A DNA stretch of 64,000 nt from Shewanella pealeana ATCC 700345 (GCF_000018285.1 NC_009901.1:2169001-2233000), one strand, 5' to 3'; shown: positions 46,078 to 54,973, counted from the stretch's first letter. The notes: generated by a model not told the origin, from the letters alone. Translations and numbers: made by a program.

Positions 46078-47544
46078 ATGAGTTCTCAAGCATTCAATCT
46101 TTTCTCCTTTAGCGGAAAAATGAAAGTCATGCACTTAAGCTGGATGGCATTTTTTATCACCTTTATGGTCTGGTTTAATGCCGCTCCCTTGATGAGTGTG
46201 ATAGCGGCTAGCTTAGGCTTAACCCACTCACAAATTAAAACCTTGTTGATTCTCAATGTGGCATTGACGATCCCAGCAAGGGTGATAATAGGAATGCTAA
46301 CTGACCGCTATGGGCCAAGAAAAGTCTATTCTCTGCTGCTGGGCTTGTGTGCGATCCCCTGCTTTATGTTTGCCCTTGGAACCAGCTTTGAACAGCTTGC
46401 CTTAGCACGGTTTTTATTGGGGTTTATTGGTGCAGGTTTTGTGGTTGGGATCCGTATGGTGAGTGAATGGTTTCCAGCAAAAGAGCTCGGGGTTGCAGAG
46501 GGGGTTTACGCTGGTTGGGGGAATTTTGGCTCCGCAGCGGCGGCATTTACCTTACCAGCGGTGGCGTTGGCATTTGGTGGTGATGATGGCTGGCGCTATG
46601 CCGTCGGGTTAACGGGGGCTATTAGCCTTGTGTTTGCGTTTATCTATTATGCCAATGTTACAGACACGCCAAAGGGAGCTACCTATTTTAAGCCTAAAAA
46701 AGCTGGCGCACTGGAAGTCACCAGCAAAAAAGACTTGCTGTTGCTGGTGGTGATGAAACTACCTATGTATGCAACTTTGGCTTTACTGGCCTGGAAACTT
46801 TCTCCCTCCGGTGTAGCTCTGTTATCTGACAATACAGAAAAGGGGATTTACTTATTATTGACAGTGATTTTAGCTGCGGATCTATTGCAGACTTTTAATG
46901 TCAACAAAGCGGTTTTTAACGGCAGTATCCCTGAGTTTGAACGCTATGAATTTAAGCAAGTCGCGGTGTTAAATGTGCTTTATTTTACAACCTTCGGTTC
47001 TGAACTCGCAGTGGTGTCTATGCTACCGCTCTATTTCGCAGAAACATTCGAATTAGGTATGACACAGGCTGGCATGGTGGCGTCGTCTTACGCTTTTATG
47101 AACTTAATGTCTCGACCAGGAGGCGGTTGGTTAAGTGATCGTTTTGGCCGTAAATCAACGCTATTAATCCTGACTGCCGGGCTGGCATTAGGTTATTTGG
47201 GAGTGGCACAAATAGACAGCAGTTGGGCATTACCGTTGGCGATAATTATGGTGATGCTGTGTTCATTCTTCGTTCAAAGTGGAGAAGGCGCAGTCTTTGC
47301 GGCAGTGCCGTTAATTAAGCGCCGCTTAACGGGCCAGATAGCGGGAATGACTGGTGCTTATGGTAATGTTGGTGCGGTGTTTTTCTTAACCGTGTACTCG
47401 ATGGTGGCGACTCAAACATTCTTTTATGTTATTGCGGCTAGTGCACTATTTGGTTTTTTGACCCTGTTTTTATTGACTGAGCCAAAGGGACACATCGCCG
47501 AGGTTAATGAGGACGGAGAAGTCACATTAATTAGTGTGAGCTGA
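46078..47544 (+). CDS. NarK/NasA-type nitrate/nitrite transporter (MFS)
   Basis: Inner-membrane transporter of the nitrate-nitrite porter family, 488 residues and about twelve transmembrane helices. The family signatures are visible: MRFF-like opening MKVMHLSWMAFFITFMVWFN, the conserved arginine in GFVVGIRMVSEWF, the glycine-rich nitrate signature GVYAGWGNFGSAAAA, a second one GMTGAYGNVGAVFF, and the MFS loop GMLTDRYGPR and GWLSDRFGRKS. Symbols narK, nasA or nrtP are all used for this type, so none is given. Its position between nirD and the kinase gene indicates nitrate import for assimilation. Confidence 0.93.
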   Translation: MSSQAFNLFSFSGKMKVMHLSWMAFFITFMVWFNAAPLMSVIAASLGLTHSQIKTLLILNVALTIPARVIIGMLTDRYGPRKVYSLLLGLCAIPCFMFALGTSFEQLALARFLLGFIGAGFVVGIRMVSEWFPAKELGVAEGVYAGWGNFGSAAAAFTLPAVALAFGGDDGWRYAVGLTGAISLVFAFIYYANVTDTPKGATYFKPKKAGALEVTSKKDLLLLVVMKLPMYATLALLAWKLSPSGVALLSDNTEKGIYLLLTVILAADLLQTFNVNKAVFNGSIPEFERYEFKQVAVLNVLYFTTFGSELAVVSMLPLYFAETFELGMTQAGMVASSYAFMNLMSRPGGGWLSDRFGRKSTLLILTAGLALGYLGVAQIDSSWALPLAIIMVMLCSFFVQSGEGAVFAAVPLIKRRLTGQIAGMTGAYGNVGAVFFLTVYSMVATQTFFYVIAASALFGFLTLFLLTEPKGHIAEVNEDGEVTLISVS

Positions 47545-47548
47545 GCTT

Positions 47549-49339
47549 ATGTCGACAATCCAGCCCTTTGATGAACAGCAAATTGCCAGTGTTGGCACTT
47601 CTGTGCTGGCACTATGTGTCGGTCAACACACTGATAAAGGACGAAAGCCTTTGAACGAAGATGCCATTGGGAGCCGTATTCCCAATGGGCATCTGTTGAG
47701 TACTAAAGGCGCTGTGGTCGCAATGAGTGATGGCGTTAGTCTCGCGGAGCAGGGCGCAGCGGCATCAGCAATCAGTGTGAGCAATTTTTTAGCCGATTAT
47801 TATTCAACGCCGGACCTTTGGTCTGTAAAACAATCCAGTCAAAAGGTACTGACTGCGCTCAATCGTTGGCTCTATGGCTTAGGTCAAGATTATCGTGATG
47901 CTCGGCGTGGTTATGTATGTACCTTTAGTGCGCTGATTTTTAAATCATGTCATGTGCATCAATTGCATCTTGGTGATGGGCGGATCTATCGCTATCGGAA
48001 TCATGGTTTACAGAAGCTAACGACGGATCACACCAGTGTGGTGGCTAATCGCAGTAAATACCTAACCCGGGCTTTAGGCTTAGGCATTAACATTGATGTG
48101 GATTACGCTGTTTCTGAAACAGAAAGCGGTGACATCTATCTGTTGACCACTGACGGTGTACATGACGTGCTATCAGATGACATCTTTGCCGAAAGACTCA
48201 AGCGCTTAGCTGACAATAAAGAGATAACGGATAAACAGTGTCAGTTGCTGACCCAAGAGCTTATCAATGATGCAATAGCAAAAGGGTCGACTGATAATGT
48301 CAGCTGCCAATGTATTGCGGTTAGAGCACTACCAGAGCCTTCTATTGACGATATCTATCGAAGTCTAACTCAGCTTCCATTTTTGCCGCCATTAGCTGTG
48401 GGTATGAAGCTTGATGGTTATATCGTACTCGACACCCTATATCAGAGCCAGCGTAGCCAAGTTTACTTAGTTAAAGATAGTCATGAGCAACGCTATTGCT
48501 TAAAAACCCCATCATTAAATTATCAAGACGATTTGGCTTATATTGAACGTTTCTTACTTGAGAGTTGGGTCGGATCGCGAATAAAAAACCCAAATGTAGT
48601 AGCTGTGTGTGAGCGCAAAGCTAACAAATCTGCGATGTATTACTTAACTGAGTATATCGACGGGGTGACATTAACTGAGTGGATGAGATTAAACCCCAAG
48701 CCAGAGATCCAGCAGGTACTGCGGATTTTGAGTCAAGTAGTGGTAGGGCTAAGGGCATTTCACCGTAAAGAAACCCTACACCAAGATGTAAAGCCGGATA
48801 ACATCCTTATCGATAAAAATGGCCAGGTGAAAATTGTTGATTTTGGTGCCTGTTTTATTAAAGGTATCGCGGAAATCTCAACGCCATTTATACGGGATAT
48901 TCCGTTAGGTACCGCCGACTATTCGGCTCCAGAAACGCTATTGCGTTATCCCGTTAATGCAAAAGCAGATCTCTACTCTTTGGCAACAATAGCCTATGAG
49001 ATGTTAACTGGAGAACTGCCTTTTAACGGCAAACAAGCTCAATGTAAAATTGATAAAGATTTCAAAAAATTAAATTATACCCCAAGCTTTGTGTGCAATC
49101 CTTTGGCTCCAATTTGGATGGATAACGCCATTAGAAAGGGGCTTAATTTCGATGCCAGCATGCGCCAAGCAGATATTAGTGAGTGGATGCATGAGATGAA
49201 CTCTCCAGTTGAATATTGGTATCGCCCAGCAGAGAAAAAGACGCTTATAACGCGAGACCCTCTAGTTTTCTGGCAAGGATTAACAGCCATACTGGGTCTT
49301 ATCATCATTCTTATACTGTTGTTTTTACCATCAAGTTAA
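47549..49339 (+). CDS. Fused PP2C phosphatase / Ser-Thr protein kinase, membrane-anchored
   Basis: A 596-residue bifunctional signalling protein. The PP2C-like domain (about 20-260) shows GRKPLNEDAIGS, AMSDGVSLAEQG, HLGDGRIYRYR, LTTDGVHDVLS and STDNVSCQ, with the metal-binding Asp residues in place. The kinase domain (about 290-555) has YCLKTP (Lys about 315), HQDVKPDNILID (HRD replaced by HQD, catalytic Asp kept), KIVDFGACF (DFG) and an APE-like APETLLRY. The C-terminus (about 573-592) is one hydrophobic helix, so the catalytic domains face the cytoplasm. Four bases after the transporter, in the nirB operon. A kinase gene in this place is also known from Pseudomonas nas clusters; the substrate is unknown. 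Confidence 0.92.
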   Translation: MSTIQPFDEQQIASVGTSVLALCVGQHTDKGRKPLNEDAIGSRIPNGHLLSTKGAVVAMSDGVSLAEQGAAASAISVSNFLADYYSTPDLWSVKQSSQKVLTALNRWLYGLGQDYRDARRGYVCTFSALIFKSCHVHQLHLGDGRIYRYRNHGLQKLTTDHTSVVANRSKYLTRALGLGINIDVDYAVSETESGDIYLLTTDGVHDVLSDDIFAERLKRLADNKEITDKQCQLLTQELINDAIAKGSTDNVSCQCIAVRALPEPSIDDIYRSLTQLPFLPPLAVGMKLDGYIVLDTLYQSQRSQVYLVKDSHEQRYCLKTPSLNYQDDLAYIERFLLESWVGSRIKNPNVVAVCERKANKSAMYYLTEYIDGVTLTEWMRLNPKPEIQQVLRILSQVVVGLRAFHRKETLHQDVKPDNILIDKNGQVKIVDFGACFIKGIAEISTPFIRDIPLGTADYSAPETLLRYPVNAKADLYSLATIAYEMLTGELPFNGKQAQCKIDKDFKKLNYTPSFVCNPLAPIWMDNAIRKGLNFDASMRQADISEWMHEMNSPVEYWYRPAEKKTLITRDPLVFWQGLTAILGLIIILILLFLPSS

Positions 49340-49438
49340 CTTAGATTGGTCACTAATATTGGAATTATGCACTCGACTCATATTTGAGGAGCTGTTCGTT
49401 TGGCAGTTGCAGTGAGGCGTTTTTAGAAAGGAATCGAT

Positions 49439-50581
49439 ATGCGGTTAATCATTATCTGTTTGCTCACCATAATGCTCCAAGGCTGCCAAAGTCGAGCCTC
49501 AACACAAGGGCCAACATTGCCACGAATTGACTATCAAGTTAACGCTGCAAAATACTCCATTCCAACACCTGAAGACTTTTATCAATTAACTGATGCGCAA
49601 GTGAAGTCAATAAGATCTTTTATTGAACAAGAAAAATTTGCCGAACTTAGCCCCCATAGAAAGGTTTATGCGTTATTAGAATCAAAGTTAGATAATTTTG
49701 ATTTTCGTGGTGAAAATTTATATGCCAGTGATTCTCTTGACAGTAATAGCGGCAATTGCATGGCATTAGCTATGCTGACTTATGCGATAGCTAAGGAGCT
49801 AGATGTTGAGATTAGTTTTCAGGTTATGCATACCATTCCTGTGTTACTTGGAGTGTCAGGCAATATTTCGGTAACTTCAGACCATGTGCGTAGTTTTCTT
49901 CATGAACAAGGCCAAGATAAAGATAGTTTTTTAGGACAAACTAACCGGATCCGCATCGATTATTTTCCAGATAAATATGATCGGGGCGGAATGATGATCG
50001 ATAGTGATGAGTTTTTTGCGATGTTTTATCGTAACCTAGCTGCAGATGCCATTTTGGACAAGCAATTAGAGTTGGCTTATTTACTACTAAATGAAGCGCT
50101 TAAATTTAATGATCAATATGGGCCCGCGATCAATATGCAGGCGGTTGTATTACGTCAGCTTGGTGAGCTGGACTCGGCGGAGCAACTGTATCTATATGGC
50201 CTTGTTGTGGCGGATGAGAAAATTGATCTACTGAGTAATTATCATTTTTTATTAGTGCATAGTGAGCGTTATCAAGAAGCAGAAAAAATTAAAGCTCAGT
50301 TACTCGCATTCGATCATCACAGCCCTTATAAATGGTACTTTCAAGCCCGAGATGCCATGCTTGCTAAAGATTACTCAAGCGCCAAAACTTATCTAAACAA
50401 GTTTCTGAAAAATACTCATTATTACCATAAAGCTTATTTTGATCTTGCTCGGGTGGAATATCAGCTAGGCGACACTTTTGCTGCAAAAAAATCCCTTAAT
50501 AAAGCATTAGCGCTGAGTGCAGAAGCAAAAGATAACGACTTGTATCAAGCAAAGTTAAATTGGCTATCTAAAACAGACTGA
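49439..50581 (+). CDS. TPR lipoprotein with an N-terminal transglutaminase-like region
   Basis: A 380-residue secreted protein with a lipoprotein signal (MRLIIICLLTIMLQGC, lipobox Cys16). Residues about 60-180 contain NSGNCMALAMLTYAIAKEL followed by EISFQVMH and RSFLHEQG, resembling the Cys-His architecture of transglutaminase-like/cysteine-protease folds, without proof of activity. From about residue 195 there are TPR-type helical repeats (NRNLAADAIL-like, LNEALKFNDQYGPAINMQAVVLRQLG and later YLNKFLKNTHYYHKAYFDLARVEYQLG). It follows the kinase by 99 bases and may be the last gene of the nirB operon. I cannot link it to nitrate use by sequence. Confidence 0.7.
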   Translation: MRLIIICLLTIMLQGCQSRASTQGPTLPRIDYQVNAAKYSIPTPEDFYQLTDAQVKSIRSFIEQEKFAELSPHRKVYALLESKLDNFDFRGENLYASDSLDSNSGNCMALAMLTYAIAKELDVEISFQVMHTIPVLLGVSGNISVTSDHVRSFLHEQGQDKDSFLGQTNRIRIDYFPDKYDRGGMMIDSDEFFAMFYRNLAADAILDKQLELAYLLLNEALKFNDQYGPAINMQAVVLRQLGELDSAEQLYLYGLVVADEKIDLLSNYHFLLVHSERYQEAEKIKAQLLAFDHHSPYKWYFQARDAMLAKDYSSAKTYLNKFLKNTHYYHKAYFDLARVEYQLGDTFAAKKSLNKALALSAEAKDNDLYQAKLNWLSKTD

Positions 50582-50873
50582 CCAAAGTATATCTAGTTTG
50601 GCCATTTAGTATGATAGTTAATGCTGCACTCAATAGCTCTTTATTACACTTATGATTTGTTTTGGCTTAGTTATTAGTGAATTAAGTGTTTTACCGCTGT
50701 TTTGTGTAGATGATAAATACCCGCTAACTTTCTAGTAGTAAAGTCTAGCTGATATGGCTTTTATAGCTATTTGGTTGCTATTTCTTTAATACTTAGGATT
50801 GATGCTGAACTTTGGGATTAGCTACATAATGGCCGCGTAATTTTACAAGCTCAGTAACAGGCGGTTGTTAGTC
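50582..50873 (+). promoter_or_regulatory. Curli promoter region
   Basis: A 292-base AT-rich gap with no gene, upstream of the curlin gene. It presumably holds the curli promoter, but I see no confident operator; no second curlin gene is hidden in it. Confidence 0.45.
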
Positions 50874-51425
50874 ATGGATAGATTAAAGTGTTGGGGCAGG
50901 GTTGCGACTCTTCGAGTTAAGCCTTTATTAACCCGAACTGGATTGTTAGCCGCACTAGTTTTTTCTCCATCTATTTTACATGCTCAAGACTTAAGCCAGT
51001 TTGATGAGCTTAATAGTTATGACAATCACGCGGTTATATCTCAATACGGAAATAGCTTAAACGCGTCAATCAGTCAGCAGGGGCTTTCTAACCGAGCCAT
51101 TGTGAGCCAAACAGGATTCTCCACGCAAATCGACGTTAATCAGATTGGTAGCAGTAATCGAGTCACCGCCTTTCAAAGCGGTGCAGAAATAGAAGCGGCT
51201 ATTCTTCAAAGTGGGTTTAATAATGTTGTCGTCTCTTCTCAGCAAGGTTCCTACCTTAATCTTGATATAGAACAACAGGGGAATGATAACTTAGCCTCTG
51301 TCTTGCAAGTGGGTAATGAAAGCTCTGTAACCATTTACCAAAACGGCACAGGCCATGGTGTTTCTGTAATTCAATATGGTCAAGGTCAATCGGCTCAAGT
51401 CACGCAGGGTTACATTTCGAACTAG
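50874..51425 (+). CDS. Curlin subunit (CsgA/CsgB-like amyloid protein)
   Basis: Secreted amyloid protein of 183 residues from the ATG at 50874 (a TTG three codons earlier is open). The N-terminus has a signal peptide, LLTRTGLLAALVFSPSILHA, cleaved before QDLSQFDELN. Then six repeats of about 22 residues, each carrying a Gln-x-Gly pair with a preceding Asn, for example NRAIVSQTGFSTQIDVNQIG and NLASVLQVGNESSVTIYQNG. This is the curlin beta-helix pattern. I cannot decide between major (CsgA) and nucleator (CsgB) subunit, and it is the only curlin gene in this locus. Confidence 0.85.
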   Translation: MDRLKCWGRVATLRVKPLLTRTGLLAALVFSPSILHAQDLSQFDELNSYDNHAVISQYGNSLNASISQQGLSNRAIVSQTGFSTQIDVNQIGSSNRVTAFQSGAEIEAAILQSGFNNVVVSSQQGSYLNLDIEQQGNDNLASVLQVGNESSVTIYQNGTGHGVSVIQYGQGQSAQVTQGYISN

Positions 51426-51538
51426 GCTGTTGCCTGTGCGTTGTGTTTGTGTGAATATTTTGATGTTTCTTTCTCGATTAAATATATTACAATAACGGTC
51501 ACACGGATGGTGATATAGAACAAACACGGAGTGAGTTT

Positions 51539-52174
51539 ATGTTTAAAGTGATACATTGGGTCGTCGTTACCCGTTCGCATCTGTTTGCGGATCTTCTCAA
51601 TACTCGATGGCCACAAGAGTTTTTGGTCAAACTTCATCGGATCTCTCCTGAACACTTTAATGGTGATCTATTAGAGAGTCGCATTACGATTATTTTAATC
51701 GATCTTGCAACTGTCGATGTTCAAACCGCCTATCAGATCCAAAAACGGGTTGAAAAAGGTAGCAACATTGCACGAGTGGTATTTGTGCACTTCCCTAAGC
51801 AAGTTGATGCCAAGTTTTTAGTGCAGTCATCTATTACTGCTGGTGTGTTTTATTCTGACGCTTCACTAGAAGCCATTGGAGAAGGCATGGCAGAGATAGT
51901 AAAAGGTAAAGTTGTTATTCCTCAGGCCATTATTGAAGCTAACACCAATAAAGATCCTGCCTTAGATAATGTCGATACCCTCACTATCCGTGAGCGAGAA
52001 GTGCTACAGGTGCTGCGTAATGGTAGTACCAATATCGATATCGCTAATAGGTTATTTGTCAGCGAAAGCACCATCAAAACCCATCTTTATAGAGCCTTTA
52101 GAAAGATTGGAGTCTCTAGCCGAGGACAAGCAATTGCCTGGGCGCAGACTAACCTACATGAAGTGACTCAGTGA
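51539..52174 (+). CDS. csgD: LuxR-type curli regulator CsgD
   Basis: Transcription factor of 211 residues. The C-terminal helix-turn-helix reads LTIREREVLQVLRNGSTNIDIANRLFVSESTIKTHLYRAFRKIGVSSR, typical of LuxR/FixJ/CsgD proteins. The N-terminal receiver-like part (WVVVTRSHLFADLL, ITIILIDLATVDVQ) lacks a clear phosphorylation site, as in CsgD. Its place between the curlin gene and csgEFG supports the assignment; it probably autoactivates the locus and biofilm genes. It overlaps csgE by four bases. Confidence 0.85.
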   Translation: MFKVIHWVVVTRSHLFADLLNTRWPQEFLVKLHRISPEHFNGDLLESRITIILIDLATVDVQTAYQIQKRVEKGSNIARVVFVHFPKQVDAKFLVQSSITAGVFYSDASLEAIGEGMAEIVKGKVVIPQAIIEANTNKDPALDNVDTLTIREREVLQVLRNGSTNIDIANRLFVSESTIKTHLYRAFRKIGVSSRGQAIAWAQTNLHEVTQ

Positions 52175-52632
52175 AGCGCTTGTATCTAAGCTTACTACTC
52201 TTTTTGCAACCCGCAGCAGCAGAGGAGATTGTATTAGATAAGCAGTCTCCTCCTGCAGCTAAAAATACCAGCGATATTCCCCCGAAAGTCGAAACTGACC
52301 TGATTGATGGGCTGATCCTTAATAGAGCCATGACCCGTTTTGGCCACAGATTTTACCGTGAGTTTGTCGCGGCTTATCGAGATATCGGAGGCGTAGTTGA
52401 GCATTCAGGCCTGACGATAGTTGAGCAAGCCACTGCAAGAAGTGGCAGTAAAATTAGTATATTACATAATAGAAAGCCTATTTATATTACGGTTGTATCA
52501 CCTGCAAGTCGTAATATTGACGACCAAGCTTTAGCAGCCGCTAGTCGCGTTAATCAAAAATTGAAACAAAATCAGAGGCAAGCAAGCTGGAGCCAATTCC
52601 TCGATCCAGATTTAGCTCCAGACGAGTTTTAA
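52171..52632 (+). CDS. csgE: Curli assembly factor CsgE
   Basis: Periplasmic cap of the CsgG secretion pore that delivers curlin. The 153 residues begin with a short signal peptide (MKRLYLSLLLFLQPAAAEE) from a GTG that overlaps the csgD stop (GTGA). After a proline-rich stretch the family core appears: LILNRAMTRFGHRFYREFVAAYRD, LTIVEQATARSGSKISILH, PIYITVVSPASRNID and the ending DPDLAPDEF, as in enteric CsgE (HDFYR and LAHDEF there). The N-terminal linker is longer than in E. coli. Confidence 0.9.
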   Translation: MKRLYLSLLLFLQPAAAEEIVLDKQSPPAAKNTSDIPPKVETDLIDGLILNRAMTRFGHRFYREFVAAYRDIGGVVEHSGLTIVEQATARSGSKISILHNRKPIYITVVSPASRNIDDQALAAASRVNQKLKQNQRQASWSQFLDPDLAPDEF

Positions 52633-52644
52633 CAAGGAATGTTC

Positions 52645-53052
52645 ATGAAAATAATAAAAAATGTCGTTATAGGACTAGCTGTTACAGCAGGTGGCGCCCA
52701 GGCAACTCAATTGACTTATACCCCCGTCAACCCAAACTTTGGCGGTAGTTACCTCAATGGTTCTTATCTATTATCTAACGCATCGGCGCAAAATAAGCAC
52801 TCAGGTGGTTCTAGCTATGTTCCGCCTTCGGCACTCGATCGTCTTGCCAGCTCTCTCGAGTCACGCCTGATGAGTCAACTATTTAATGATGCAGCAAATG
52901 GCGGTGAAGGATATCTAAGAACCGATGATTTCGAGATCCAAGTCGTGAATGAAGATGGTGCGTTATTGGTACATATTACCGATGTTTTAACCGGTGAAAC
53001 GACGATTATTGAAGTCGGCGGTATTGTTGATAACAGCACTGGAGAAGGCTAG
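52645..53052 (+). CDS. csgF: Curli assembly factor CsgF
   Basis: Surface-exposed chaperone that couples the CsgG pore to curlin nucleation. I start at the ATG at 52645, because AAGGA lies six bases before it but only two before an in-frame ATG at 52639; this gives 135 residues. A signal peptide MKIIKNVVIGLAVTAGGAQA is followed by the CsgF hallmark YTPVNPNFGGSYLNGSYLL (E. coli has a closely similar PINPNFGG segment) and a beta-rich C-terminus (FEIQVVNEDGALLVHITDVLTGETTIIEVGG). Confidence 0.92.
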   Translation: MKIIKNVVIGLAVTAGGAQATQLTYTPVNPNFGGSYLNGSYLLSNASAQNKHSGGSSYVPPSALDRLASSLESRLMSQLFNDAANGGEGYLRTDDFEIQVVNEDGALLVHITDVLTGETTIIEVGGIVDNSTGEG

Positions 53053-53054
53053 TC

Positions 53055-53903
53055 ATGAAAAAGCTAATTCCACTTGTATTGTTAACTCTGGTGAGTGCCT
53101 GCTCGACCATGAGTGAAATTGAACAGATTACGCCTTCATCTAGTTTGATGCCTAAAAGCGAGACCTACTATGACCTTATCGGTTTACCTGCCCCGCAAGG
53201 AAGCATGGTTGCGGCGGTTTATGACTTCAGAGATCAGACGGGTCAGTATAAACCAATTCCTTCTAGTAACTTCTCGACTGCTGTGCCTCAAAGCGGTACT
53301 GCATTTTTAGCTCAGGCGCTTAATGACTCTAGCTGGTTTACTCCTGTGGAACGCGAGGGACTACAGAACCTGCTGACAGAACGCAAGATTGTTCGAGCGG
53401 GCTTAAAAGGTGATGCGGCGAGTTTGAGTCAGTTAAATTCGGCACAAATTCTGATGGAAGGCGGCATTGTTGCATACGATACCAATATTCGAACGGGTGG
53501 GGCTGGTGCACGTTATTTAGGAATTGGTGCATCGGGCCAATTTCGGGTCGACAGCATTACCGTTAACCTCAGAGCGGTCGACATTAGAACTGGCAGGTTA
53601 CTTAGCAGTGTTACCACGACAAAGTCGGTATTATCTAAGGAGCTGACCGCTGGTGTGTTTAAGTTTATCGATGCTCAAGAGTTATTAGAGTCAGAGATCG
53701 GCTATACCTCTAATGAACCTGTCAGCCTGTGTGTTGCACAAGCGATTGAAAGTGCTGTGGTGCATATGATTGCCGATGGGATCTGGAAGCGAGCTTGGAA
53801 CCTTGCCGATAGCCAAACCGGACTCGAAAATCCTATTTTAAAGAAATATTGGCTAGAAGCGCACTCTGTTGAGCGAGTTCAAGCAAGGTTAGAGCAAGGT
53901 TAA
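53055..53903 (+). CDS. csgG: Curli secretion lipoprotein pore CsgG
   Basis: Outer-membrane nonameric pore that exports curlin. The 282 residues start with a lipobox signal (MKKLIPLVLLTLVSAC, Cys16). CsgG signatures follow: PAPQGSMVAAVYDFRDQTGQYKP, SWFTPVEREGLQNLLTERKI, ILMEGGIVAYDTNIRTGGAGARYLGIGASG, and VDIRTGRLLSSVTTTKSVLSKE. The C-terminus is extended (KKYWLEAHSVERVQARLEQG). Last gene of the curli locus, with a terminator 36 bases downstream. Confidence 0.95.
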   Translation: MKKLIPLVLLTLVSACSTMSEIEQITPSSSLMPKSETYYDLIGLPAPQGSMVAAVYDFRDQTGQYKPIPSSNFSTAVPQSGTAFLAQALNDSSWFTPVEREGLQNLLTERKIVRAGLKGDAASLSQLNSAQILMEGGIVAYDTNIRTGGAGARYLGIGASGQFRVDSITVNLRAVDIRTGRLLSSVTTTKSVLSKELTAGVFKFIDAQELLESEIGYTSNEPVSLCVAQAIESAVVHMIADGIWKRAWNLADSQTGLENPILKKYWLEAHSVERVQARLEQG

Positions 53904-53938
53904 TATCAACGTACATAGTCGGTTTGTTAGATATTTCA

Positions 53939-53964
53939 TAAGGCACCAATTTGGTGCCTTTGTT
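53939..53964 (+). terminator. Terminator after csgG
   Basis: GGCACC-AATTT-GGTGCC stem followed by TTTGTTATTT. Confidence 0.8.
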
Positions 53965-54105
53965 ATTTCTATCCTAAACCACTTACTTCAGAAAGTGGAT
54001 TGTATACTATCACTTTAATATTCTGCTACACTATGCGCTAGACAGGTGTCTTTTGCTGGGTTATGATCTGCTTTGATTTAGACACAACTGAGAAGAGAGC
54101 TGTTT

Positions 54106-54444
54106 ATGAAATTGATATCGTGTACTGCCATGTTATTTGTATTAAGTGTATTTTCGACTCAGGCGGCCACAGTCGGCTGTGAGCGGGTTGGTGGCATTAA
54201 ATGCCAGAAAGTGGGTAAATCTTATGGCCGCACTAAGGTGATAGTCGTACCCAAAAATCATCGTCATTATCATGCTTATCACTCTCCTCTGCTAACCGCA
54301 ATGGGGATGGCTATTATATTAGATGCTGCGGGTAATGCCGTCACAGATAAAGGCAACAAAGTCGTTGTGTTAGGCGAGGGCAATGAAGTAAAGCAGGTTT
54401 ATGAGAAAGATGGTGTTGTTTATCTTATCAAAGAATTAGGCTGA
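54106..54444 (+). CDS. Secreted hypothetical protein next to the curli locus
   Basis: No family recognised. The 112-residue protein has a clear signal peptide (MKLISCTAMLFVLSVFSTQA, cleaved before ATVGC), two cysteines near the mature N-terminus (VGCERVGGIKCQK), a basic His/Tyr-rich stretch (KNHRHYHAYHS) and a C-terminal half (VVVLGEGNEVKQVYEKDGVVYLIKEL) with beta character. It is separated from csgG by a terminator, so it is probably not in the curli operon; its own AAGAGAG ribosome site precedes the ATG. It is followed by another unknown gene after three bases. Confidence 0.6.
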   Translation: MKLISCTAMLFVLSVFSTQAATVGCERVGGIKCQKVGKSYGRTKVIVVPKNHRHYHAYHSPLLTAMGMAIILDAAGNAVTDKGNKVVVLGEGNEVKQVYEKDGVVYLIKELG

Positions 54445-54447
54445 AAC

Positions 54448-54906
54448 ATGACCAGTCAGCGAGTGTTTGAACGACAAATCCCTATAATTGACAGGGGCTT
54501 AACTGTTTTAGCTGCAATTATTTGTTTATCGGGCATTGTCTTTATTATCAAAATGGGGGCTTCAGAGCTGAGTGTTATGAACATGATAGTTAGTATGGTC
54601 ATTGCGCTCACTATCTATTTATTCAAAGTGCTAGTCATTGGTTTGTGCCGGAGTTTATTGACTCTGTCTGAAGATGGGCGAATAACACCAAAGCCTACTA
54701 TGCCTGCTTCGCAGATAAAGCTTACGCAGAAGAAAGTCTCTAATTTTGGCTTATGTACTTTTTGTAATCAGTTTGAAACTAAAAATACCCTGTCAGGTCG
54801 TTATGTCTGCTCTGATTGCTATCAGATCTTTTTAAAAGTTAAGCAGTCATCGAGCCTAATATCTGCAGTACCTCAGGCGATGTCTGGGGGGAAAAAGTGC
54901 TCATAA
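54448..54906 (+). CDS. Membrane protein with a C-terminal zinc-ribbon-like motif
   Basis: Unrecognised, 152 residues. Two hydrophobic helices (about residues 17-37 and 43-70) and a C-terminal CTFC...CSDC pair spaced about 19 residues apart (GLCTFCNQFETKNTLSGRYVCSDCYQIF), which looks like a small zinc ribbon. It starts three bases after the preceding secreted protein gene, suggesting that the two are cotranscribed. No function is proposed. Confidence 0.6.
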   Translation: MTSQRVFERQIPIIDRGLTVLAAIICLSGIVFIIKMGASELSVMNMIVSMVIALTIYLFKVLVIGLCRSLLTLSEDGRITPKPTMPASQIKLTQKKVSNFGLCTFCNQFETKNTLSGRYVCSDCYQIFLKVKQSSSLISAVPQAMSGGKKCS

Positions 54907-54917
54907 TGGCAAAAAAA

Positions 54918-54943
54918 TAGTCGGTATAGACCGACTACTTTCA
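54918..54943. terminator. Terminator between the unknown pair and the TetR-like gene
   Basis: Hairpin TAGTCGGT-ATAG-ACCGACTA preceded by an A-run and followed by CTTTCATT; located between convergent genes and usable from the minus-strand side, where the A-run becomes a T-run. Confidence 0.75.
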
Positions 54944-54973
54944 TTCATACAATCGCTACGCACTACTTGTAAA

